A stretch of 5,366 bases of DNA from contig CAKUMQ010000106.1 in the NCBI GenBank assembly GCA_934667845.1, positions 1 to 5,366 on the forward strand. The letters are read 5' to 3'. Position 1 is the stretch's first letter; each line of letters begins with the position of its first letter. Both the position numbers and the translations under genes were made by a program. This document shows, in pieces, positions 1 through 5,366 of the stretch. The notes under the pieces were generated by a model. It saw only the letters and a program-made list of their open reading frames with translations, was not told the origin of the DNA and made no database searches. Origin of the DNA: an uncultured Eubacteriales bacterium. Its GTDB lineage: Bacteria; Bacillota; Clostridia; Oscillospirales; Acutalibacteraceae.

Positions 1-100
1 GGAAGAGAATCAGCCCGTCCTTGTATTCTCCGACGATCTCGGCGATCCCTTTGTCGTCACCGTCAAGGAAACGGCGGTAGCTACCGGCACCGTTATCCAT
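1..100 (-). CDS. N terminus of a probable sigma-70 family RNA polymerase sigma factor (partial, cut by window edge)
   Basis: Reading leftwards from an ATG at 98-100, the first 33 codons are open and run off the window. The peptide starts MDNGAGSYRRFLDGDDKG and continues with an acidic/hydrophobic stretch ending YKDGLILF. From memory, SYRRFLDGDD followed by YKDGLILF is the start of a small clostridial sigma-70 region 2 protein (ECF-like, under 200 residues), which would bind core RNA polymerase and direct it to specific promoters. That is recognition by resemblance; the diagnostic parts of region 2 and region 4 lie outside the window. The start is well supported by the near-perfect ribosome site just upstream. 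The gene lies on the same strand as uvrBA but after a strong terminator, so it is probably a separate transcription unit. I saw no convincing -35/-10 pair in 101-212. Confidence 0.66.
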   Translation of the reverse strand, partial: MDNGAGSYRRFLDGDDKGIAEIVGEYKDGLILF

Positions 101-103
101 TGA

Positions 104-113
104 CCTCCTCCTT
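104..113 (-). promoter_or_regulatory. Strong ribosome binding site of the partial sigma-like gene
   Basis: On the minus strand the bases before the ATG read AAGGAGGAGGTCA. AAGGAGG lies 6 bases from the start codon, close to ideal complementarity and spacing to the 16S rRNA 3' end. It fixes the start at position 100 and implies efficient translation if the gene is transcribed. Confidence 0.85.
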
Positions 114-212
114 CCCGAAAGGGGCGTTTTTGACCCTCTCACCCATTAGTCGGTCAATTGCGGAAAAAGTCTCACTGCAAAGAGCAATTTTTAAAAAGAG
201 CTTTATTCAGAC

Positions 213-247
213 AAAACAGGGTACAGAGAGCCTCTGTACCCTGTTTT
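213..247 (-). terminator. Rho-independent terminator of the uvrBA operon
   Basis: A perfect 16-base-pair inverted repeat (213-228 with 232-247) encloses a 3-base loop. On the minus strand it begins about 28 bases after the uvrA stop codon. The core is a 12-base-pair stem, CAGGGTACAGAG paired with CTCTGTACCCTG. On the minus strand it is flanked by AAAA before and TTTTGT after, as in an intrinsic terminator. On the plus strand the same stem is followed by TTTT and a further run of six T at 252-257, so it could stop transcription in both directions. It separates uvrA from the sigma-like gene downstream. Confidence 0.9.
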
Positions 248-275
248 ATGGTTTTTTGACCGGCAAACGCTCCGG

Positions 276-3119
276 TTACGGCTCCGGCTGCCCGGCGGCG
301 GAAAGAAGCGGCAGCAGATACTGCCCTGTGTAGGAGGCGGGACAGGCGGCGACTTCCTCGGGGGTTCCGGCGGCAACGACCGTGCCGCCCTCGTCGCCGC
401 CCTCGGGGCCGAGATCGATAACATAGTCGGCGGATTTGATGACGTCCAGGTTGTGCTCGATCACGACCAGTGTGTTGCCCGCGTCCACCAGCTTCTGCAG
501 GACGCCGATCAGCTGATGCACGTCGGCGGTGTGCAGTCCCGTGGTCGGCTCGTCCAGAATATATACCGTGCGGCCGGTCGCGCGGCGGGAGAGCTCGGTT
601 GCGAGCTTGACCCGCTGCGCCTCACCGCCGGACAGCGTGGTGGCGGGCTGTCCCAGCTTGACATAGCCGAGACCCACGTCAGCCAGTGTGGCGATCTTGC
701 GGTAGATGCGGGGAATGTCGCGGAAGAAGTCGCATGCCTCCTCCACCGTCATGTCCAGTACGTCATAAATGGATTTGCCCTTGTAATGCACCTCAAGCGT
801 CTCACGGTTATAGCGCTGTCCCTTGCAGACCTCGCAGGGAACATAGATATCGGGGAGAAAATGCATCTCGATCTTGATGATGCCGTCGCCCTGACAGGCC
901 TCGCAGCGGCCGCCCTTGACATTGAAGGAGAAGCGCCCGGGACCGAAGCCGCGCCGCTTGGATTCCTGTGTCTGGGCAAACAGGTCGCGGATATCATTGA
1001 ACACGCCGGTGTAGGTGGCGGGGTTGGAGCGCGGCGTGCGGCCGATCGGCGACTGATCGATGCAGATGACCTTGTCCAGAAATTCAATACCCTCGACGGC
1101 GCGGTGCGCACCGGGGAAAGTGTGCGCGCGGTTCAGGCTGCCCGCCAGCTTTTTATAGAGGATCTCGTTGACGAGCGTGGATTTTCCGCTGCCGGAGACG
1201 CCGGTCACGCAGTTGAACACGCCGAGCCGGAAAGACACGTCGATATGCCGCAGATTGTTTTCCGAGGCGTCCAAAACGGTGAGCAGCCTGCCCGACCCCT
1301 CCCGCCGGACGGCGGGAACGGGGATGCGTTTGCGGCCGGACAGATAGTCGCCGGTCACGGAGGACCGGCAGTTCACAATGTCGGCGGCGGGGCCGGAATA
1401 GACGATATTGCCGCCGTGGACGCCGGCACCGGGGCCGACGTCCACGATCCAGTCCGCCGCGCGCATGGTGTCCTCGTCATGCTCGACCACGATCAGCGTG
1501 TTGCCGAGATCGCGCAGGCGCTTGAGCGAGGCGAGCAGTTTATCGTTGTCGCGCTGATGCAGACCGATGCTCGGCTCGTCGAGGATGTACAGCACGCCCA
1601 TCAGATAGGAGCCGATCTGTGTGGCCAGACGGATGCGCTGGCTCTCGCCGCCCGAGAGGGTGGCGCTCGCGCGGGACAGGGTCAGATAGCCCAGCCCGAC
1701 GCTTTTGAGGAAACCCAGCCGTTCGCGGATCTCCTTGAGGATGCGGTCGGCGATCTGATGCTCGCGCGCCGTCAGCGTCAGGGTGTCGAGGAAAGCCAGT
1801 TCCGCCGTCACCGAAAGGCGGCAGAACTGCATGATATTCTTGCCACCGACCGTGACGGCAAGGCTGACCGCGTTTAAACGGTCGCCGTGGCAGTGCGGGC
1901 AGGGCGACTGGCTCATATACGTTTCCAGCTCTTCCTTCATCCAGGCGCTGTTTGTCTCCTTATAGCGGCGCTCCAGATTCGGAATGATGCCCTCAAAACG
2001 GGAGAGATATTCCCCGTGGCCGTATTCGCTCGAGCGCACGAGGCGGATACGCTCCTCGCCCGTGCCGTACAGCAGGGCGTGATAGCCCGCTTCGGGCAGG
2101 TCGCGGATGGGCGTGTCCAGAGAAAATCCGTAATGCTCGGCAAGCCCGTCATAATACATGCGGGCGATGGACGCCTCCGAATAGCCCCAGCCGCTCGCCT
2201 TGACGGCGCCCTCGCGGATGGACAGCGACGGATCGGGGATGATGATGGCGGGATCCATGCGCATGAGGATGCCCAGTCCGCTGCACTCCGGGCAGGCGCC
2301 GAACGGGTTGTTGAACGAGAACAGGCGCGGCGCCAGCTCCTCCACGCCGATCCCGTGCTCGGGACAGGCGTAATTCTGCGAAAAGCTCAGCTCTTTTCCG
2401 CCGATGACATCCACGGTCAGCAGTCCGCCGGACAGACCGGTTGCCGTCTCCACCGAATCTGCCAGACGGCTGCGGATATCGGGGCGGATAACCAGACGGT
2501 CCACCACGATCTCAAGCGTGTGCTTTTTATTTTTCTCCAGTGTGATCTCGTCGGAAAGATCGACGGTCTCGCCGTCGATCCGCATCCGGACGTAGCCGCT
2601 CTTGCGGGCGTGCTCCAGCTCCCTGACATGGGTGCCCTTGCGCCCGCGCACTACGGGGGCGAGGAGCTGGATGCGCGTCCCCTCGTCCATCTCCAGTATA
2701 CGGTCGACGATCTGATCGACGGTCTGGCGGCGGATCTCCCGCCCGCAGACGGGGCAGTGAGGGATGCCGACGCGGGCGTACAGCAGCCGCAGATAGTCGT
2801 AGATCTCCGTCACGGTGCCGACGGTGGAGCGGGGATTTTTCGAGGTGGTCTTCTGGTCGATGGAAATGGCGGGGGACAGCCCCTCGATGCTGTCCACATC
2901 CGGCTTGTCCATCTGCCCGAGAAACATGCGGGCATAGGAGGACAGGCTCTCCACATAGCGGCGCTGCCCTTCGGCATAGATCGTATCAAAGGCGAGCGAG
3001 GATTTGCCGCTGCCGGACAGACCGGTGAAAACGATCAGCTTGTCGCGCGGCATCTCCACATCGACGTTTTTCAGATTGTGTACCCGCGCACCGCGGACAA
3101 CGAGCTTGCTTTGTGCCAT
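276..3119 (-). CDS. uvrA: UvrA, excinuclease ABC subunit A
   Basis: UvrA is the damage-sensing ATPase of nucleotide excision repair. As a dimer it finds bulky lesions in DNA, loads UvrB and leaves. The protein is 947 residues, the usual family length, and nearly every family block is present. The first ATPase half has Walker A GLSGSGKS (33-40), signature LSGGESQ (488-494) and Walker B YILDEP (511-516). The second has Walker A GVSGSGKS (640-647), LSGGEAQ (829-835) and YILDEP (853-858). The C-terminal zinc finger, which is critical for DNA binding, is C739/C742/C762/C765. A CPVC pair at 122-125 and a CPHC pair at 407-410 probably form another zinc site. The remaining module has C252, H255, C276 and C279, with histidine where cysteine is usual. 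The UvrB-binding region should lie within roughly 130-250. The start at 3119 (MAQSKLVVRGARVHNLKNV) was chosen because GGAGGAA lies 6 bases upstream and it fits the family N terminus. An ATG at 3143 overlaps the uvrB stop as ATGA and would add eight residues. It is co-transcribed with uvrB and followed by a strong terminator. Confidence 0.98.
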   Translation of the reverse strand: MAQSKLVVRGARVHNLKNVDVEMPRDKLIVFTGLSGSGKSSLAFDTIYAEGQRRYVESLSSYARMFLGQMDKPDVDSIEGLSPAISIDQKTTSKNPRSTVGTVTEIYDYLRLLYARVGIPHCPVCGREIRRQTVDQIVDRILEMDEGTRIQLLAPVVRGRKGTHVRELEHARKSGYVRMRIDGETVDLSDEITLEKNKKHTLEIVVDRLVIRPDIRSRLADSVETATGLSGGLLTVDVIGGKELSFSQNYACPEHGIGVEELAPRLFSFNNPFGACPECSGLGILMRMDPAIIIPDPSLSIREGAVKASGWGYSEASIARMYYDGLAEHYGFSLDTPIRDLPEAGYHALLYGTGEERIRLVRSSEYGHGEYLSRFEGIIPNLERRYKETNSAWMKEELETYMSQSPCPHCHGDRLNAVSLAVTVGGKNIMQFCRLSVTAELAFLDTLTLTAREHQIADRILKEIRERLGFLKSVGLGYLTLSRASATLSGGESQRIRLATQIGSYLMGVLYILDEPSIGLHQRDNDKLLASLKRLRDLGNTLIVVEHDEDTMRAADWIVDVGPGAGVHGGNIVYSGPAADIVNCRSSVTGDYLSGRKRIPVPAVRREGSGRLLTVLDASENNLRHIDVSFRLGVFNCVTGVSGSGKSTLVNEILYKKLAGSLNRAHTFPGAHRAVEGIEFLDKVICIDQSPIGRTPRSNPATYTGVFNDIRDLFAQTQESKRRGFGPGRFSFNVKGGRCEACQGDGIIKIEMHFLPDIYVPCEVCKGQRYNRETLEVHYKGKSIYDVLDMTVEEACDFFRDIPRIYRKIATLADVGLGYVKLGQPATTLSGGEAQRVKLATELSRRATGRTVYILDEPTTGLHTADVHQLIGVLQKLVDAGNTLVVIEHNLDVIKSADYVIDLGPEGGDEGGTVVAAGTPEEVAACPASYTGQYLLPLLSAAGQPEP

Positions 3120-3125
3120 GAATGG

Positions 3126-3132
3126 TTCCTCC
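3126..3132 (-). promoter_or_regulatory. Ribosome binding site that decides the uvrA start
   Basis: The minus strand reads GGAGGAACCATTCATG, with the purine core 6 bases before the ATG at 3119. The site lies inside the 20-base gap between uvrB and uvrA. It favours 3119 over the upstream ATG at 3143, which has only a weak AAAGGG before it. Confidence 0.8.
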
Positions 3133-3139
3133 GCTTTGG

Positions 3140-5104
3140 TCATTTCAGACCCTTTTTCAGCTTTTCAATGCGATCCCGCAAAAATGCGGCATGTTCAAAT
3201 TCCAGCAGCTTGGCCGCCGCGCGCATCTCCTTGGTCAGCTGGTCGATCAGGCGCAGCGTATCCGCGCGCGAAAGCGCTTTTTCGCTGCGCTCCGCCTTTT
3301 TGTCCCGCACGGTGATCTCCAGAATTTCGCGTACATCCTTGCGGATCGTCTGCGGGACGATCCCGTGCTCATCGTTATACCGCTTCTGTATCGTGCGGCG
3401 GCGCTCCGTCTCGGTGATGGCGCGCTCCATCGAGGGCGTGACCTCATCGGCATAGAGAATGACCTCGCCGCGGGCGTTGCGCGCCGCGCGCCCGATCGTC
3501 TGGATGAGCGCGGATTCCGAGCGCAGGAAGCCCTCCTTGTCCGCATCCAGTATGGCGACGAGCGACACCTCGGGAATGTCCAGGCCCTCGCGCAGCAGGT
3601 TGATGCCAACCAGCACGTCGAATTCGCCCAGCCGCAGGTCGCGGATGATCTCCATGCGCTCCATGGTGTCCACGTCGTGGTGCAGATACCGCACCTTGAC
3701 CCCGGCATTTTCCAGAAAGCCGGTCAGATCCTCCGCCATTTTCTTGGTCAGCGTCGTGATGAGCACACGCTCCTCACGCGCGGTGCGCAGGCGTATCTCC
3801 TCCATCAGATCGTCGATCTGCCCCTCGATCGGGCGGACGGAGATCTCGGGATCCAAAAGTCCGGTCGGGCGGATGACCTGCTCGACGATCTGCGCGCTGC
3901 GCTCGCGCTCCCACTGCCCCGGCGTGGCGCTGACATAGATGATCTGGTTGAGCCGCTCCTCGAATTCGTCAAAATTCAGCGGGCGGTTGTCATAGGCGCT
4001 CGGCAGGCGGAAACCGAAGTCAATGAGGCTCTTTTTGCGGGCGTGGTCGCCGGCGTACATGCCGCGCACCTGCGGCAGCGTGACGTGGGATTCGTCGATG
4101 AACAGCAGAAAATCGTCGGGGAAGTAGTCGAGCAGCGTAAACGGCGCCGAGCCGGGCGCGCGGCCGGACAGGACGGCGGAATAGTTCTCGATGCCCTTGC
4201 AGATGCCGATCTCCCGCAGCATTTCAATGTCATAACGGGTGCGCTGCGTGATGCGCTGCGCCTCTAAGAGCTTGCCCTCGCTTTTGAATTCCTCCACGCG
4301 CCGGTCAAGCTCGGTCTCAATGCGCGAGATGGCGCTTTTCAGCTTTTCGGGCGGGATGATATAGTGCGAGGCGGGATAGATGGCGACATGATCCACCACC
4401 GCCTTGACCTGGCCGGTCAGCACCTGGATCTCGCTGAGACGGTCGATCTCGTCGCCGAAAAATTCCACGCGGATGGCGGTGTCGGTGCCGTAGGACGGGT
4501 AGATCTCCACCACGTCGCCGCGCACACGGAACTTGTTGCGGGCAAAGGCGATGTCGTTGCGCTCATATTGCAGCTCCACAAGCTTTTCCAGAAGCTCGTC
4601 CCGCGACTTGACCATGCCCGGGCGCAGCGAAATGACCATGCTGCGGTAGTCGATGGGGTCGCCGAGACTGTAAATGCAGGAGACGCTGGCGACAATGATG
4701 ACGTCCCGCCGCTCCGACAGCGCCGAGGTGGCGGAATGGCGCAGCTTGTCGATCTCGTCGTTGATCGCGGAATCCTTTTCGATATAGGTGTCGGTCGAGG
4801 GCACATACGCCTCCGGCTGATAATAGTCATAATAGGAGACAAAATATTCTACCGCGTTTTCCGGGAAAAATTCCTTGAATTCCGAGCAGAGCTGCGCGGC
4901 AAGCGTCTTATTGTGCGCCAGAACAAGCGTCGGGCGGTTGACGTTGGCGATCACGTTTGCCATGGTGAACGTCTTGCCCGAGCCGGTGACGCCGAGCAGC
5001 GTCTGCTCGCGGTCGCCGCGCTCCACGCCGAGGGACAGCTGCCGGATAGCTTCCGGCTGATCGCCCGTGGGCGCATAGGGCGCATGCAGTTTGAACCGAT
5101 CCAT
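3140..5104 (-). CDS. uvrB: UvrB, excinuclease ABC subunit B
   Basis: UvrB is the central helicase-like protein of nucleotide excision repair. UvrA delivers it to damaged DNA, it checks the lesion by threading a strand behind its beta-hairpin, and it then binds UvrC for the incisions. The protein is 654 residues, normal for bacterial UvrB. It begins MDRFKLHAPYAPTGDQPEAI, matching the conserved N terminus with its Q-motif-like GDQP. Visible motifs are Walker A GVTGSGKT (38-45), the beta-hairpin segment rich in tyrosine (YFVSYYDYYQPEAY, 87-100), Walker B DESH (337-340), SATPG (392-396), and helicase motif VI QTIGRAARN (535-543). A C-terminal UVR domain (about 616-651) contacts UvrC and UvrA. No key residue is missing. 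The start at 5104 follows GGAAAGG with 9-base spacing. An in-frame ATG at 5242 would add 46 non-family residues and read through the promoter, so it was rejected. It is the first gene of the uvrBA operon, and the stop at 3140-3142 lies 20 bases from uvrA. Confidence 0.98.
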   Translation of the reverse strand: MDRFKLHAPYAPTGDQPEAIRQLSLGVERGDREQTLLGVTGSGKTFTMANVIANVNRPTLVLAHNKTLAAQLCSEFKEFFPENAVEYFVSYYDYYQPEAYVPSTDTYIEKDSAINDEIDKLRHSATSALSERRDVIIVASVSCIYSLGDPIDYRSMVISLRPGMVKSRDELLEKLVELQYERNDIAFARNKFRVRGDVVEIYPSYGTDTAIRVEFFGDEIDRLSEIQVLTGQVKAVVDHVAIYPASHYIIPPEKLKSAISRIETELDRRVEEFKSEGKLLEAQRITQRTRYDIEMLREIGICKGIENYSAVLSGRAPGSAPFTLLDYFPDDFLLFIDESHVTLPQVRGMYAGDHARKKSLIDFGFRLPSAYDNRPLNFDEFEERLNQIIYVSATPGQWERERSAQIVEQVIRPTGLLDPEISVRPIEGQIDDLMEEIRLRTAREERVLITTLTKKMAEDLTGFLENAGVKVRYLHHDVDTMERMEIIRDLRLGEFDVLVGINLLREGLDIPEVSLVAILDADKEGFLRSESALIQTIGRAARNARGEVILYADEVTPSMERAITETERRRTIQKRYNDEHGIVPQTIRKDVREILEITVRDKKAERSEKALSRADTLRLIDQLTKEMRAAAKLLEFEHAAFLRDRIEKLKKGLK

Positions 5105-5113
5105 TTGATCCGA

Positions 5114-5120
5114 CCTTTCC
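5114..5120 (-). promoter_or_regulatory. Ribosome binding site of uvrB
   Basis: The minus strand reads GGAAAGG, then nine bases, then ATG at 5104. Match and spacing are moderate. It lies between the promoter -10 (5152-5157) and the start codon, leaving a leader of about 40 bases, and it supports the family-conserved start. Confidence 0.7.
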
Positions 5121-5151
5121 CGCCGAAGTGTTTGTAAAGTCTGCAAAAGAT

Positions 5152-5180
5152 AGTATACCACGGTTGCGGGAAAATGTAAA
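5152..5180 (-). promoter_or_regulatory. Housekeeping (sigma-A type) promoter of uvrB-uvrA
   Basis: On the minus strand TTTACA (5175-5180) is separated by exactly 17 bases from TATACT (5152-5157). Each hexamer has one mismatch to the TTGACA/TATAAT consensus. Transcription should start near 5145, about 40 bases before the uvrB ATG. A candidate LexA box sits 10 bases upstream of the -35, which suggests damage control over this promoter. Confidence 0.88.
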
Positions 5181-5190
5181 GCCAAAAAAA

Positions 5191-5202
5191 GAACGTTTGT
5201 TT
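5191..5202 (-). promoter_or_regulatory. Candidate LexA/DinR SOS operator
   Basis: The minus strand reads AAACAAACGTTC. The Gram-positive LexA (DinR) operator core is GAAC-RNRY-GTTC, so 11 of 12 positions fit and only the first base differs (A for G). The site is 10 bases upstream of the uvrB -35 box and lies within a looser dyad that runs from GCC at 5181 to GGC near 5213. The uvrBA operon is a classic LexA target in Bacillus subtilis, so the position makes biological sense. The surrounding A/T-rich tract raises the chance of an accidental match. Confidence 0.5.
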
Positions 5203-5235
5203 TTCTTTTAAGGCCGAAAAAATTGAAAAAAGCGC

Positions 5236-5264
5236 TTGACATTGCCGGAAAGCTGTGGTATAGT
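5236..5264 (+). promoter_or_regulatory. Strong promoter of the tRNA-Ala gene
   Basis: TTGACA (5236-5241), a perfect -35 hexamer, is followed after 17 bases by TATAGT (5259-5264). Transcription should start near 5271, giving a short 5' leader of about 23 bases that RNase P would remove. Runs of A at 5217-5222 and 5226-5231, just upstream of the -35, resemble an UP element, which is common for stable-RNA promoters. It points away from the uvrB promoter; the two -35 boxes are about 55 bases apart. Confidence 0.9.
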
Positions 5265-5293
5265 ATCTACTGTTGTCGGCGACGGCACGTCAT

Positions 5294-5366
<73 letters not shown>

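Noticed and set aside
259..276. Inverted repeat ACCGG/CCGGT next to the uvrA stop codon
   Set aside because: The stem is only 5 base pairs with an 8-base loop and lacks a T-run in the direction of uvrA transcription. The hairpin at 213-247 is the far better terminator.
100..333. Plus-strand frame of 77 codons starting with TTG across the left spacer
   Set aside because: It covers the terminator hairpin and the antisense of the uvrA end. It has no ribosome site and no recognisable product.
453..1877. Long plus-strand open frame of 474 codons antisense to uvrA
   Set aside because: It lies entirely inside uvrA and has no family-like motifs. Its low-complexity, Ala/Gly/Asp-rich composition is typical of the complement of a GC-rich gene. 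No ribosome site or promoter supports it.
1887..3455. Plus-strand open frame of 522 codons spanning uvrA and the end of uvrB
   Set aside because: It crosses two well-supported genes on the opposite strand and encodes an anonymous composition-driven peptide. It is a shadow frame.
3122..4267. Plus-strand open frame of 381 codons antisense to uvrB
   Set aside because: It is the complement of conserved UvrB coding sequence, with no recognisable domain and no expression signals.
4364..5137. Plus-strand open frame of 257 codons antisense to the start of uvrB
   Set aside because: It is a complement shadow of the UvrB N-terminal region and runs into the uvrB leader. It has no ribosome site or protein family features.
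5105..5242. A 46-residue N-terminal extension of UvrB from an ATG at 5242
   Set aside because: It would be translated through the uvrB promoter and the candidate operator. The extra residues are unlike any UvrB N terminus, and the start at 5104 matches the family and has a ribosome site.

Overview
This window holds a compact DNA-repair locus from what looks like a fairly GC-rich member of the Clostridia (Bacillota), perhaps Oscillospiraceae or Ruminococcaceae. The assignment rests on three things: the Gram-positive style of signals (strong GGAGG-type ribosome sites, near-consensus housekeeping promoters, A/T-rich spacers between GC-rich genes), a UvrB/UvrA pair of the Firmicutes type, and the start of a small sigma-like protein of a kind I recall from clostridial genomes. 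The taxonomy is an inference; no rRNA gene is present.

Layout from right to left, following minus-strand transcription. The right edge carries a plus-strand tRNA-Ala(GGC) at 5294-5366 with its own strong promoter. It diverges from the uvrB-uvrA operon on the minus strand. The roughly 190-base spacer between them (5105-5293) holds two back-to-back promoters, with A/T-rich tracts and a candidate LexA (DinR) operator between the two -35 boxes. uvrB (3140-5104) is followed after 20 bases by uvrA (276-3119), and a long perfect hairpin (213-247) ends the operon. Beyond it the spacer 101-212 leads into a minus-strand gene cut by the left edge. Its first 33 residues resemble the N terminus of a clostridial sigma-70 family protein, and it has a very strong ribosome binding site.

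UvrA and UvrB work together in nucleotide excision repair. The UvrA dimer scans for damage and loads UvrB, and UvrB verifies the lesion and recruits UvrC. UvrC and UvrD are not in this window. Both proteins look complete and functional, with all ATPase motifs and the UvrB beta-hairpin intact. No mobile element, CRISPR array or novel multi-gene system is visible. This is essentially an ordinary core-genome region, and the points of interest lie in its regulation and in a few protein details.
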